From positions 992,001 through 1,056,000 of the forward strand of contig NZ_CP109190.1 of NCBI RefSeq assembly GCF_041438805.1: a DNA stretch of 64,000 nt, given 5' to 3'. Positions 18,771-27,924 of the stretch are shown in pieces (the stretch's first letter is position 1; every line of letters begins with the position of its first letter). The stretch is from Streptomyces sp. NBC_01707 (lineage in GTDB: Bacteria; Actinomycetota; Actinomycetes; Streptomycetales; Streptomycetaceae). Under the pieces are notes generated by a model. That model searched no databases. It was given only the letters and a program-made list of their open reading frames with translations, and was not told the origin of the DNA. Position numbers and translations under genes: made by a program.

Positions 18771-19328
18771 TCATTTGCCGCGGCCGGTGATGAAGTCGCG
18801 GACACGATCGACCAGACCTAGCCCAGGAGACAGAACCTTGCTCGCCGTTGGCGACCTCGCCGCACCAGGATGCGGGCGCGTGCGAGCAGTCTCCTTCGCA
18901 AGCCTGATCTCCTGACCCAGGAGATCGAGAAGCTCTGGCCCACAAGCCGCACGGAGTTGAACGAACAGATCGCCCTCCTCAACCTGGACGTGGGCGCGGA
19001 CCTCGGTGCGGAGCTTGACGAACAGATGGATGAAATCAGGGTCGTCCGCTTCCATCCCTTCAAGATCTTTCAGGAGCTGCTCGACACGGATGTGGTCGTC
19101 GATCTCCTTATTGGCAAGCCCATCCCCATGCGGGACATGCTTACGCACCGCCGGATACAGATGTTGCTCCTCCGCGACCGCGTGCCGGACCAGCTCGATG
19201 GTCAGCTCATCGAGCAGGCGCCTGCGTTCCGAGTCGCCCGGTGGAACCGCTTCGATCCGATCGAAGAGTTCATGCACCTCGCGATGGTCCGCCGTCAGCT
19301 CCTCGATGGCATCGCCGCCATGTCCCAT
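18771..19328 (-). CDS. Hemerythrin-like diiron protein
   Basis: This encodes 185 residues. The four-helix hemerythrin domain covers about residues 1-145 and supplies likely iron ligands in TADHREVHELF, VRHAVAEEQHLYP, DDHIRVEQLL and RAHVQVEEGDLF. The C-terminal 40 residues are basic. Family members bind oxygen, NO or iron and are often stress-induced in actinomycetes. No strong ribosome site is seen, but the start at MGHGGDAIEEL is standard for the family. The stress genes around it fit a role in redox or nitrosative protection, which is inferred from context. Confidence 0.85.
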   Translation of the reverse strand: MGHGGDAIEELTADHREVHELFDRIEAVPPGDSERRRLLDELTIELVRHAVAEEQHLYPAVRKHVPHGDGLANKEIDDHIRVEQLLKDLEGMEADDPDFIHLFVKLRTEVRAHVQVEEGDLFVQLRAACGPELLDLLGQEIRLAKETARTRPHPGAARSPTASKVLSPGLGLVDRVRDFITGRGK

Positions 19329-20207
19329 GACTCATACAGCCCTTCTGCTCCAGGCGCGCTGCCAGGCCGACCGCGCGGGTAACGCGTTCCCTCACAGACA
19401 AAAGGGATAACGCACCGTACGCCCGATTGAACCGATTGTCGTCGAGGCTGGATCCGCTCTGCAGCCCAGGCAAGCCTGAATGCTGCAGCGGCGCAAGGCG
19501 CACGGGACCGACCACGCTGTGCTGCGAATCAGGAGCACCGCTGTGGCCATGGCCGGCCCAGCGTGAGCCGGAAGGGTTCTACCGCGATCATGGCGGCGTC
19601 GTCCGTCCATTCGTCCGTCAGCCAGCTCAGCGCCCCGAGTGCCGGGGGCGGCCTCTCACCGACGGCCGGAGCATGTTGCGAAGGTTCAGCCTGAACGAGA
19701 GCAAAGAGGCAGGCACACCTACATGTCGTCCGCGCGACGCTTATTGAGGAGATCCGCGACTGGGGAAACTGAATACAGGGGGAACTGTATACGGGCTGCG
19801 GTGGGGGTCACCGGCAACGCGTCGCCCCTGCCCCTCCTGACCGATTCAGAGCAGTTTCAGCTGGTATCTTGGTTTTACGCTTCGCACGAGGGTCGCGCCC
19901 GTGGGCGCTGAGTTCCGGGTGACAACCGACCGGCTTTCTCCGCTCTCACCGTGGTCTGCTGGATCGCCGGAAGGGTGCGTCGCTCGAGGCCTCCATCGGG
20001 TGGCGGAAAAGGGGACTGGTGGTATCGGTCGTCATCGCCCTCGTGGCTGACAGGTTCGCGATGGGACGCCCTGGCCGGCCAGTAGCGTGAGGCTCCGGAT
20101 GAGAGCACATGAACCTTTCCGGCTGGCCGAGTGTCTGTCCCGGCAAACTGAAGGCCGACCGACTCAGCCGAAGTGCGTCGAACCAAACAGTTGCCCCGGA
20201 GGATCTC
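19329..20207. other. Long region without a recognisable gene
   Basis: About 880 bp between divergent genes. Several frames of 60-110 codons exist on both strands, but none has both a ribosome site and protein-like composition. A patch near 19760-19800 is somewhat AT-richer. Upstream signals of the hemerythrin and SRPBCC genes must lie here, but I cannot place them. Confidence 0.4.
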
Positions 20208-20693
20208 ATGGCCGTCCGGCATCACCTCATCGACCATCCCCCACCCGCCGTGTGGGAAGCGCTGGAAGAGGAGACCCTGTACGGAGAATGGGTGGCGGGA
20301 ACGTCCAGCACCCAGAGTGAACGTGGCCGTTGGCCGCAGATCGGCTCGTCCATCACGTACATGGTGCGAGTAGGGCCCAAGGAGTTCCAGGGACGGACGA
20401 CGGTCCGGCGCATCGATCGGCCGCACGCACTGGAGCTCGAGGCAGATGGCGGACCACTGGGCACGGCCCGTATCGCCTTCGATATCCGGCCGTGGGGGGA
20501 CGACAGGACCCTCGTAATACTCGACGAGCACCCGCTACAAGGATTCGGCGGCACGCTTCACAACACGGTCTTGGACGCCGTACTCCAGGTGCGGCACCGC
20601 ACGATGCTGGCGCGGCTCGCCAAGGTCGTCGACGACGTGTCGGCCAAGCGGGACACCGGCGGCCCTCCCTTCACGGCGCAGCCCCCTGAATGA
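20208..20693 (+). CDS. SRPBCC-family protein
   Basis: This encodes 161 residues with a START-like fold: an N-terminal strand and helix (HHLIDHPPPAVWEALEE), central strands (GSSITYMVRVG, LELEADGGPLGTARIAFDI) and a long C-terminal helix (VLQVRHRTMLARLAKVVDDV). Such proteins bind hydrophobic ligands in a cavity; the ligand is unknown. The ATG at 20208 follows CCGGAGGATCTC, a strong site; the longer frame from 20109 is rejected. It is followed by a decayed oxidoreductase fragment. Confidence 0.8.
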   Translation: MAVRHHLIDHPPPAVWEALEEETLYGEWVAGTSSTQSERGRWPQIGSSITYMVRVGPKEFQGRTTVRRIDRPHALELEADGGPLGTARIAFDIRPWGDDRTLVILDEHPLQGFGGTLHNTVLDAVLQVRHRTMLARLAKVVDDVSAKRDTGGPPFTAQPPE

Positions 20694-20730
20694 ACGGCCA
20701 CCCCTGGCCGCCGGGAGAAGGACAACTCAC

Positions 20731-20815
20731 GTAATCGACGCGGTGGTGACCGGAAGTCGACCACCGGCCTGGTTGCAGCCAACCTGCTGGCTGACTCCGG
20801 ATGGAGCACGCAGCG
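20731..20815 (+). pseudogene. N-terminal scrap of a phytoene-desaturase-like oxidoreductase
   Basis: The DNA reads IDAVVTGS and, after a one-base shift, GLVAANLLADSGWST. This matches the FAD-binding start of the intact gene at 13466 (DAVVIGSGPNGLVAANLLAD). Nothing of the remaining 500 residues is present. It ends 30 bp before the IS481 element, which may mark an older deletion. Confidence 0.5.
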
Positions 20816-20843
20816 GGCCCATACCGTGCCGCTGCTTCCATCC

Positions 20844-21827
20844 CTAGCTGTATTGACTCGTAGCGTTGTTGACTCGGCTGATCGGTGGCTTGCCGCCGAG
20901 TGCGGTGTGGCAGCGGTGGTGGTTGTAGGTGTGGAGGAAGTCTGCCAGGGCCGCGGTGCGTTCGGTGTTGGTGGTGTAGGGCCGCAGGTAGGCCCATTCC
21001 TCCAGCAGGGTGCGGTTGAAGCGTTCGACCTTGCCGTTTGTCTGTGGCCGGTAGGGGCGGATGCGTTTGTGGGCGATGCCGGCTGAGGTGAGGGTCTGGG
21101 TGAACAGCTTGGACTTGTAGCAGGAGCCGTTGTCGGTCAGCACCCGTTCGACCGTGACGCCGTGGCCGGTGAAGAATGCCTGGGCGCGTTGCCAGAAGGC
21201 GATCGCGGTGTGCTGGCGTTCGTCGGGCAGCACCTCGCTGTAGGCGAGCCGGGAGTGGTCGTCGACGGCGGAGTGGATATAGCTGTAGCCGATCACCGGC
21301 TTGCAGCTCTTGCGCAGGTCGGTGGTGGCCTGCCGGTTCTGGTTGCCGGCTGTTCTGCCGACCGTGCGCCAGCCCCCGCCGTCAGGGATGTTGCCGAGTT
21401 TCTTGATGTCGACGTGCACCAGCTCGCCGGGGCGGCTGCGTTCGTAGCGGCGTATCGGCTCGCCGGTCGGCCGGTCCAGCCAGGCCAGACGATTCAGTCC
21501 GTGACGGGTCAGGATCCGGTGCACCGTGGAGGCGGGCAGCCCGAGGATCGGGCCGATCCGGGCCGGGCCGAGCTTGCGGGCCTGCCGCAGATCGCAGACA
21601 GCGGCTTCCGTCTCGGGGACCGTGCGATGCGGGGTCGTGTGCGGCCGGCTCGAGCGGTCGAACAACCCCGGATCGCCTTCCGTGCGCCACCGTCGCCCCC
21701 ACTTGTGGGCGGTTGCCCGTGAGATCCCCATCTCCTTGGCCACATGAGCGACCGGGCGGCCGGAACGGACACGCTGGATCAACAGCCGCCTGCCATGAAC
21801 AGTCAGCCGGGCATTACGGTGGGACAC
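20844..21827 (-). CDS. IS481-family transposase
   Basis: This encodes about 327 residues, apparently complete. An N-terminal helix-turn-helix (RPVAHVAKEMGISRATAHKW) is followed by a second DNA-binding segment (LPASTVHRILTRHGLNRL). The integrase catalytic core contains VHVDIKKLG, SAVDDHSRLAYSEVL and TDNGSCYKSKLF and ends with PQTNGKVERFNRTLLEEW (the final Glu). The GTG start at 21827 reads VSHRNARLTVHG, typical for the family. Its TAG stop lies in the CTAG target duplication, outside the element proper. It should be able to catalyse transposition. Confidence 0.9.
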   Translation of the reverse strand: MSHRNARLTVHGRRLLIQRVRSGRPVAHVAKEMGISRATAHKWGRRWRTEGDPGLFDRSSRPHTTPHRTVPETEAAVCDLRQARKLGPARIGPILGLPASTVHRILTRHGLNRLAWLDRPTGEPIRRYERSRPGELVHVDIKKLGNIPDGGGWRTVGRTAGNQNRQATTDLRKSCKPVIGYSYIHSAVDDHSRLAYSEVLPDERQHTAIAFWQRAQAFFTGHGVTVERVLTDNGSCYKSKLFTQTLTSAGIAHKRIRPYRPQTNGKVERFNRTLLEEWAYLRPYTTNTERTAALADFLHTYNHHRCHTALGGKPPISRVNNATSQYS

Positions 21828-21927
21828 GAAGACCTCCGTGTGGTGCAGTCCTAGACAGCTCCACCACACCGGAGGTCTTCCCTTTTGATCAAGACCCTCG
21901 CGTCAACAACGCTCGTGATCAATACAC
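20848..21927 (-). mobile_element. Complete IS481-family insertion sequence (1,080 bp) with CTAG duplication
   Basis: The ends are imperfect inverted repeats over about 33 bp. They share TGTATTGA and AGCGTTGTTGAC in the same register. CTAG lies on both sides (20844-20847 and 21928-21931), consistent with a 4-bp target duplication. The element carries one transposase gene. It abuts the 3' end of the UdgX gene, whose TAG stop is supplied by the right-hand CTAG copy. Confidence 0.85.
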
Positions 21928-22615
21928 CTAGCGCGCGGGGCGCCGAAGTGCTGAGGCGGCGACCCGCAGATCTGAGACCAGGCCCGCGTAAGCCGCTTCA
22001 CGGTCATCGGCACGGAGCACCGCGGAGGGGTGCAGGGTGGCGACCAGGCGATGGCCGTTGTCGTTCTGCACCGGCTGGACCCCCAATTCGTCCCATGCCG
22101 GTGCGGGCAGAGGCATGCCCCGCTGAGCACTGACCCTGAAGGCTGTGCCCAGCAGTGCCTTGCCCGCGGTGGCCCCAAGCGCCACGACTACGTCGGGATC
22201 AATCACCTTCAGTTCTGCCACGAGCCAGGGCCGGCAGGCAGTCATCTCGCGCAGGTTCGGCGCTTTGTGGATACGACGTTTGCCGCCACTTGCCGTGCTG
22301 AATTTGAAGTGCTTCACGGCGTTCGTCAAGTACGTACTCTTCTCGTCGATCCCGGCCTCTGCCAGCGCCTTGCGAAGGAGATGCCCGGCCGGACCGACGA
22401 AGGGCTCACCAAGGCGGTCCTCCTGGTCCCCTGGCTGCCCCGACCAGTACGATCCGAGCTGAGCTGGGCCCTTCGCCGAAGACGGTCGCTGTGGCGTCCT
22501 GATCCAGAGGGCAGCCCTGACAGTCCGCTGCGGCCCGTCGCAGACTCGGAATACCGCCCCGTCGCGGCACGTAGCGGGCGGCCCCGGCTTCCTCCCCTAC
22601 GGCTGCGTCCTTCAT
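21928..22615 (-). pseudogene. UdgX-type uracil-DNA glycosylase, single frameshift
   Basis: UdgX enzymes excise uracil and form a covalent bond to the DNA through a His in the KRRIHK motif. The N-terminal 68 residues (GAARYVPRRGG, CQGCPLDQDATATVFGEGPS) end at a frameshift inside the LVGEQPGDQ motif near 22440. The next frame carries GDQEDRLGEPFVGPAG, then TNAVKHFKF, KRRIHKAP and the C-terminal TLHPSAVLRADDREAAYAGL. All later motifs are intact. One indel correction would give about 228 residues, the normal length. The Cys pattern for the Fe-S cluster is partly visible (CQGC). As given, it is broken. Confidence 0.85.
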
Positions 22616-23140
22616 TGCGGCTCGCCTTCCGATCGGTGTCGCTCCATGGCCCTACTTCGAATTCCGCGATCGAAACCAGCCTAGTCCTGAAGGCCCACCC
22701 CCTCAGGATCTCTGCCTGGGCAGGGCAAGAGCGGCCATAGGCAGGGCGCGAGCAGCCTTGCGACCGGTCCCCGGTAGCCGTCTTTCAGCGCGGACCGGAA
22801 GCGCCCACGCCGCGCAAGCTGAAGGGCCGAAGCACTATAGAGACATACACAGTCTGGGTCCCACGGGACGGGAGCAAAGGCAGCGGTAGGTGTGTGGTGC
22901 CCTGGATCCCCTACCAGATTGCGGGGTGAAGAATTCCGGCCGATAAGGGCCACGCTCCACGTTGCTTCTGTTTTCTGCGATTGCCTGAGCTTCTTCGGGT
23001 CGAACTGCCGCATCGATGGAACCGAGACCGGCGCGATCGGTCCTCCAGTCGGTACGCTCAGGAGGCAGGGCGCGCCCTGGCAACGCTCACGAACGGCGGC
23101 CGACAGGTCGGCCTGAGGTGTCTGGTACACCCAGCGCCTC
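22616..23140. other. No recognisable gene
   Basis: A minus-strand frame of 166 codons (22681-23181) overlaps the end of the epimerase gene. It has no ribosome site or family features. I see no other signals. Confidence 0.35.
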
Positions 23141-24178
23141 TCACCCCATCCGATGCCCAGCCAGTGGACGAGTCTCCGCACCCGTACCGCGCCGCACGCC
23201 GGTCAGGAACGCGTCGAGTGCTTCCTCCGCTGTCCTCGCCGGGTGCCAGCCGAGGAGATCGCGGGCGCGTCCGCAGTCCATGATCGGCAGCCGCAGCACA
23301 GCGTCGAACAGGTGCGGCGAAGCGGGGACCGCATGGGATCGCCACGCTGCGGAGAGCGCGGTGCGCACCAGATTCCCCGGCACTTTCACCACCCGTGCAC
23401 CGAGTTGCGCCGCAAGAGAGTTGGCGTCGATCACCGGTTGCGCGGCAAGATTGAACGCACCTCGCACATCACCTCGAACTGCCAAAAGGTAGGCTTGAGC
23501 GGCGTCGTTGGTATGGAGCACCTGGAAGCGCAGCCCCTGGAGGTCCGGCACCCAGGGCAACAGGTCCGGGCGGAGTAGCGGCCCCGGGACGAATCGCCCG
23601 ACGAAGATGCGGCGCTGCTCGCTCGCCGCCGCCTCCTGGAACAGGAACCCCGGGCGCATCCGCACGACGCGGATGTATGGATGCTCCAGTTCGTAGGTGT
23701 CAAGCACGCGTTCCACATAGGCCTTTTCGCGGCAGTACGCAGCGTCGGGCCACCCGTGTGTGGGCCACTCCTCGCGGACCCCCGGTTCGCTCTTCGGACC
23801 CGGCGAGTAGGCGCCGACCGACGACGCATAGACCAGGGCAGGCACGCCCGCCTCTCGGACGGCCTGGAACACGCGTAGCGATCCCGCGACGTTGTTCTGC
23901 CAGGTCACGACCGGGTCGTGAGTCGGCTGAAAGCGCCACGCAAGGTGGACCACAACGTCAGCACCCGTGAAGTGGGAGCGAAGCACGCCCGCGCTGTCAG
24001 GGTGCGACACGTCCACGGCTCCCCAGGCGGCCTTGGACAGCGAGAGCGCGGGGAGTCTACGCGCGAGACCGAGTATCGACGCAATCGACTCGTCCGCCGC
24101 AAGGGCCTTCATCACGCTGATGCCGACGTTCCCGGTGGCCCCGGTGACGACAACGCGCAGTCCCGACTCGGCATTCAT
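23141..24178 (-). CDS. NAD-dependent epimerase/dehydratase-family SDR
   Basis: This encodes 345 residues of an extended SDR. The cofactor motif is TGATGNVGISVMKAL, a Ser region follows at YASSVGAYSPG, and the catalytic Tyr-Lys pair is in AAYCREKAYVERVL. The C-terminal half binds substrate. The closest type is atypical SDRs that act on nucleotide sugars or other carbonyl compounds; the substrate is unknown. The ATG at 24178 has GGAG 7 nt upstream; an ATG at 24190 is an alternative. It stands alone, with pseudogenes and a methyltransferase beside it. Confidence 0.85.
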   Translation of the reverse strand: MNAESGLRVVVTGATGNVGISVMKALAADESIASILGLARRLPALSLSKAAWGAVDVSHPDSAGVLRSHFTGADVVVHLAWRFQPTHDPVVTWQNNVAGSLRVFQAVREAGVPALVYASSVGAYSPGPKSEPGVREEWPTHGWPDAAYCREKAYVERVLDTYELEHPYIRVVRMRPGFLFQEAAASEQRRIFVGRFVPGPLLRPDLLPWVPDLQGLRFQVLHTNDAAQAYLLAVRGDVRGAFNLAAQPVIDANSLAAQLGARVVKVPGNLVRTALSAAWRSHAVPASPHLFDAVLRLPIMDCGRARDLLGWHPARTAEEALDAFLTGVRRGTGAETRPLAGHRMG

Positions 24179-24487
24179 GACATTCTCCATTCCCGCTCAA
24201 TCCGTCCTGGACATGTTGTCGTCAACCTCACCGCCCTCATAGAACGCCAAGCGATGCGCCTTGCCGGCCAGCCTCCTGAAGCTCATCGCGGTCCGTCGTC
24301 ACGAGAAGGCGGATCTACGGTGCCTCGGTCTTTCCGTCGCCGCGGGCTGGTGTGGCACCGCGAACAGATATGGCTGCGGCGGGATGTACTCATGGTGCTG
24401 GTGTCCGAAGCCACGGTGCTGCCGTCCTCGCCCGGCCCTTCGACCAGCGAGGGCCGGTTGGCTTCCCGGGAGATACGTCGCCTGAAT

Positions 24488-25039
24488 TCAGGGGCATTCC
24501 GCACGGATGACCACCAGTTCCTCGTATGAATCGTTCGCCTTCATCAGATCCTGCTCTCGGAGCCACCTCAGTCTGGACAGGAGAACGGGCCCGAGCGGGA
24601 CGCGCGCGCGTGCGCCCGGCCGTCGGAATCCCGCGTCCCAGGCACGCGCCGAACCACGCGTGGGCACCCTGGCATGCGGGGCCGGTACGTACGGCGGGTT
24701 GCAAAGAATGAGGTCGTAGGTGCGGACCTTCAATGCGGACGCCAGATCGGCGCGGCGAACGGCGATGCGCTGATGGTGCAAGAGCGCGTTGAGCTTCGTG
24801 GTCGCCACGGCACAGCGCGCGATGTCCACGGCTGTCACCCGTCCACCCAGCTGAGCGGCTCGTACGGCCAAGACGCCGCTACCTGTCCCGAGGTCCAGGA
24901 TATCCGCGCCGGCTGCGATGTGTTCCCGGCCCAGAGCGGCCAACAGCAGTTGCGTATCGTGCTGCGGTGCGTAGACACCGGGCAGTACGACCAGGAAAAT
25001 GCCTGCAGATTCCGCACTTTCTTCAGAGTCGAAGGCCAT
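24488..25039 (-). CDS. PrmC/HemK-like methyltransferase, internally shortened
   Basis: This encodes 183 residues. The SAM-binding motif is DILDLGTGSGVLAVRAAQLG, followed by TAVDIARCAV and the catalytic NPPY (LILCNPPYVPAPH), as in enzymes that methylate Gln or Asn. Normal homologues have about 230 residues. After RAWDAG the expected 50-60-residue segment is missing, yet the frame continues into the normal C-terminus (GPVLLSRLRWLREQ, EELVVIRAE). An in-frame deletion is therefore likely, and the protein may be inactive. The ATG at 25039 follows GGGAG. Confidence 0.7.
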   Translation of the reverse strand: MAFDSEESAESAGIFLVVLPGVYAPQHDTQLLLAALGREHIAAGADILDLGTGSGVLAVRAAQLGGRVTAVDIARCAVATTKLNALLHHQRIAVRRADLASALKVRTYDLILCNPPYVPAPHARVPTRGSARAWDAGFRRPGARARVPLGPVLLSRLRWLREQDLMKANDSYEELVVIRAECP

Positions 25040-25795
25040 GAAGGACGCTCCCACTGTGAGAGTCGGCGCCGCAAACGAACATTCAGCCGCAAGCCCGATT
25101 CTTCATGGGGTTGCGGGCCCCTTCCCCTCGCGGAATTGGCTGGGCCGTCGCGTCGCTTCCCTATCAATCATCGGGGCAGGTGGCTCATGCACGCGAAAGG
25201 CCTTGAAGTCGCGGCCCAGGGGATCGCTGTTGGGCCGTGAGGTACCGGTCGTCTTTGAGCCTGCGCACGCCTTCTACGGCCAGTTGCTGCAGCTCGAGCC
25301 CGGAGCGCCGCCGGTAATGGAAGTCCCCTTGGCGCAGGCGAGCGGCCCCTTGTTCGCGCGGCCGAGGACGCAAATATCCATCCGCGAGTGCAATCCTGGT
25401 TGTCTCGTACGTGAACTGTTTTTTTCGGGCACGGCGGTTGAGGAGGAAGGACCCCCGCGAGTCGCGGCGCCGCTGGTCGCACCAATATCAAACATTCCCC
25501 ACATATAATGAAATTGTAGGTGTGCGCGTGAGGTGGCGCCCCTTCACCACGGAGACCGATCATGGCCGCGGCTCACATCGGCCTCTCATCCACTTCTTCA
25601 GTCAGCTTCTGGGCCGACCCAGGTTAGGCGTCGGCACTGGATTACCTCCCGGAGGCCCCCAGCGGCCGGCCACCCACCGAGTACCGCTCGACACGAAAGG
25701 CGATCTGGTGGCCTGAGAACGAGAACATCGTTGCCCCCGTGGACAAATCGACGGGCGCGACTGAGAAGCAGCCAGCCGGCGTGAAGGGAGGCACC
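25040..25795. other. Long intergenic region before the gas-vesicle pair, with an AT-rich patch
   Basis: No recognisable coding sequence is found. At 25484-25520 the DNA is unusually AT-rich and contains a perfect TATAAT at 25504-25509. No good -35 match lies 16-18 bp upstream. Such a box is rare in Streptomyces and could serve the gvpA gene with a long leader, or a lost gene. Confidence 0.35.
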
Positions 25796-26260
25796 ATGAC
25801 TGTGGTGCCGCAAGGCGGAGGCAGCATGTCGAGAGGTGGTGGCAGCGGCAACCTCTACGACATCCTGGAGCTCATTCTTGACCGCGGGCTCGTCATCGAC
25901 GTGTTCGTCCGTGTGTCACTCATCGGCATCGAGATTCTGAAGATCGATGCCCGCATCGTCGTGGCCAGCGTCGACACATACTTGCGCTTCGCCGAAGCCT
26001 GCAACCGCCTCGACCTCGAGTCGGGCAGCAAGCAGCCTGCGCAGATGACGGACATCGTCGGGGACACACTCGAGAGCGGCGCTCGTGGCAAGCCCGAGGG
26101 AGCGCTCACCGGCGCTGTGGAACCCGTCACCGACGCGCTCAAGGGCGGACGGGGAGGCGGTGACGAGGGCGACGAGACCGAAGAGTCTGAGAAGCGCAAG
26201 GAACCCGTGGAGAGGCGACGACGGCCCACGCGGCGCGCCAAAGAACGCGAGGAGGAGTGA
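25796..26260 (+). CDS. gvpA: Gas-vesicle structural protein GvpA/GvpJ family
   Basis: This encodes 154 residues. Residues about 20-90 contain the strongly conserved GvpA core (LYDILELILDRGLVIDVFVR, VSLIGIEILKIDARIVVASV, DTYLRFAEACNRLDL). The core forms the ribbed protein shell in gas vesicles. The acidic-then-basic C-terminal extension is typical of Streptomyces members. GvpA, GvpJ and GvpS share this core; the MTVVP start and the gvpF neighbour favour GvpA. The ATG follows AGGGAGGCACC. No gvpG, gvpL, gvpS, gvpK or gvpO is nearby, so complete vesicles cannot be made from this window alone. Confidence 0.85.
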   Translation: MTVVPQGGGSMSRGGGSGNLYDILELILDRGLVIDVFVRVSLIGIEILKIDARIVVASVDTYLRFAEACNRLDLESGSKQPAQMTDIVGDTLESGARGKPEGALTGAVEPVTDALKGGRGGGDEGDETEESEKRKEPVERRRRPTRRAKEREEE

Positions 26261-26263
26261 GCC

Positions 26264-26977
26264 ATGGCCGTATACGTCTACTCCATCGTCGGCGACAGGC
26301 ATCCACTCCACCTCGACGGAGTTACCGGGATCGGCGAATCGCCCTCGGAGCTGCGCGTGATCACCGAGGGGCCGCTGCGCGCTGTGGTGAGCGATGCGCC
26401 GGACGATCTGCGCCCCAAACGCCGCGACCTCACCGCGCATCAGGAGGTCCAGAACCGCCTCATGGCGGACGGAACCATTCTGCCCCTGAGATTCGGCCTC
26501 GCAGCAGAGGACGACGAAGCTGTGCGGGCCGCACTGGAGGCGCACGCCACCGAGTACGTGGACAAGCTTCAGGCGCTGGAGGGTTGCGCCGAATACCATC
26601 TGAAGGTGTCAGAGGACGAGGAAGCGCTCCTACGCCAGATCCTTGAGGACTCGAGCAAGGCCCGGGAACTCAACGACGACATCCGCAACGGCGCCGCCGT
26701 CCCCGACGCCCCGCTTGTGCTGGGCGAGCTGGTCGCGAAGGAGGCACAGGCGCGCCAGAACGCGCTGGCCACAGGGGTGGTCGAAGCACTCAGTGCCTTT
26801 GCCCGGGAGCAGGAGATCTCGCAGCCGACCGGCGGTGATTTCCTCAGCGCCTCGTTCCTGGTGTCCGAGGACCAGGACGAACTCTTCCTCACCACGGAGT
26901 TGAGCCTCGCCAACCAGATGGGGGACGAGTTCCAGTTCCGGCTTCACGGCCCCCTACCCCCGTACAGCTTCGTCTGA
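26264..26977 (+). CDS. gvpF: Gas-vesicle protein GvpF/GvpL
   Basis: This encodes 237 residues of the GvpF/GvpL family: an N-terminal YVYSIVGD, a middle ILPLRFGLAAEDDEAV and the characteristic C-terminal end RLHGPLPPYSFV. GvpF is an accessory protein in vesicle assembly that contacts GvpA. It starts 4 nt after the gvpA stop (a TGA-gcc-ATG arrangement), so the two are one operon. The gene order gvpA-gvpF is that of Streptomyces clusters; the downstream genes are missing. Confidence 0.87.
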   Translation: MAVYVYSIVGDRHPLHLDGVTGIGESPSELRVITEGPLRAVVSDAPDDLRPKRRDLTAHQEVQNRLMADGTILPLRFGLAAEDDEAVRAALEAHATEYVDKLQALEGCAEYHLKVSEDEEALLRQILEDSSKARELNDDIRNGAAVPDAPLVLGELVAKEAQARQNALATGVVEALSAFAREQEISQPTGGDFLSASFLVSEDQDELFLTTELSLANQMGDEFQFRLHGPLPPYSFV

Positions 26978-27256
26978 CAGACGTCGGATAGGCGCCTGCC
27001 CAGTCAGACCGTGACGCTCCCACTGGCACCGGCGCCCGGTGCTCGGTGCCCCTGAGCCCGCCTTGAGCCTGGGGCGCTCGCGATCACTTCCCGTCCGAGA
27101 CCGCTGCCTTCGAATGCGTCCAGGGGATGCGTATGCCGACACACCGGTCCGGTTCTGGGTGATCCGGAGCATCGCGAGGGTGGTAGCCAACGCAGGGCGG
27201 GTACCAGGCTCTCGGCTGCTGCGTAACTTGGCTGAGGCAATTTCGGAGGAGTGACG

Positions 27257-27787
27257 ATGACAGATGCCGATCGCTCGCGTGACAACGCTTTTCCTGAAGG
27301 AGACCGGGATCACGGCTTCGGGCGGCACGAGACTGTCGAGAAGCGAGCCGACCGTCAGTGGTCTGAGATGCTGCAGGAGGTACGCGTAGCGCAGACCGGC
27401 GCGCAGATCTTGTTCGGCTTCCTGCTCAGTGTCGTCTTCATGCCCCGTTTCGAGCAGCTGAGCTCGTTCGACAGGAATCTCTACGTGGTAACGGTCGTCC
27501 TAGGCGCTCTGGCGACCGGGGCCCTGGTCGCACCGGTCTCCTTCCACCGCACACTCGCCGGCCACCGGCGTAAACCCCAACTGGTCCGAGTGACAGCCCG
27601 CTTGATCACCACGGGCCTTGCCCTGCTTGCAACTAGTACCGTCTGCGCCGTGCTTCTTCTACTCCGGGTCGCGTTGGGAACAGGCTTCGTCGCGTGGATC
27701 ATCGCGGCCGTCGTGCTGATCTGGTTCGCCTGCTGTTGGCTGACCTTGCCCGTCATCCTCAGGCGACACCTGGAACGCACCCGCTGA
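27257..27787 (+). CDS. DUF6328-like integral membrane protein
   Basis: This encodes 176 residues with four predicted membrane helices at about residues 45-62 (ILFGFLLSVVFMP), 75-95 (LYVVTVVLGALATGALVAPV), 115-138 (LITTGLALLATSTVCAVLLL) and 140-165 (FVAWIIAAVVLIWFACCWLT). The N-terminus is charged and cytoplasmic. The order matches actinobacterial DUF6328 proteins of unknown function. The ATG at 27257 lies behind GGAGGAG, which also overlaps a GTG at 27251. It is 280 bp from gvpF and probably separately transcribed. Confidence 0.75.
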   Translation: MTDADRSRDNAFPEGDRDHGFGRHETVEKRADRQWSEMLQEVRVAQTGAQILFGFLLSVVFMPRFEQLSSFDRNLYVVTVVLGALATGALVAPVSFHRTLAGHRRKPQLVRVTARLITTGLALLATSTVCAVLLLLRVALGTGFVAWIIAAVVLIWFACCWLTLPVILRRHLERTR

Positions 27788-27924
27788 CCGGCCGTCCTCC
27801 CGCCTCATCTGGACGAGCGCACCATGCCCATCGACACACAATGCCGGGAAAATCAGCGAGCCGTATCGCTCTCTCGCCATGTGATCCACAGCGCCGGCCA
27901 GCCTAGGCGGAGCCTCGCGATCCT

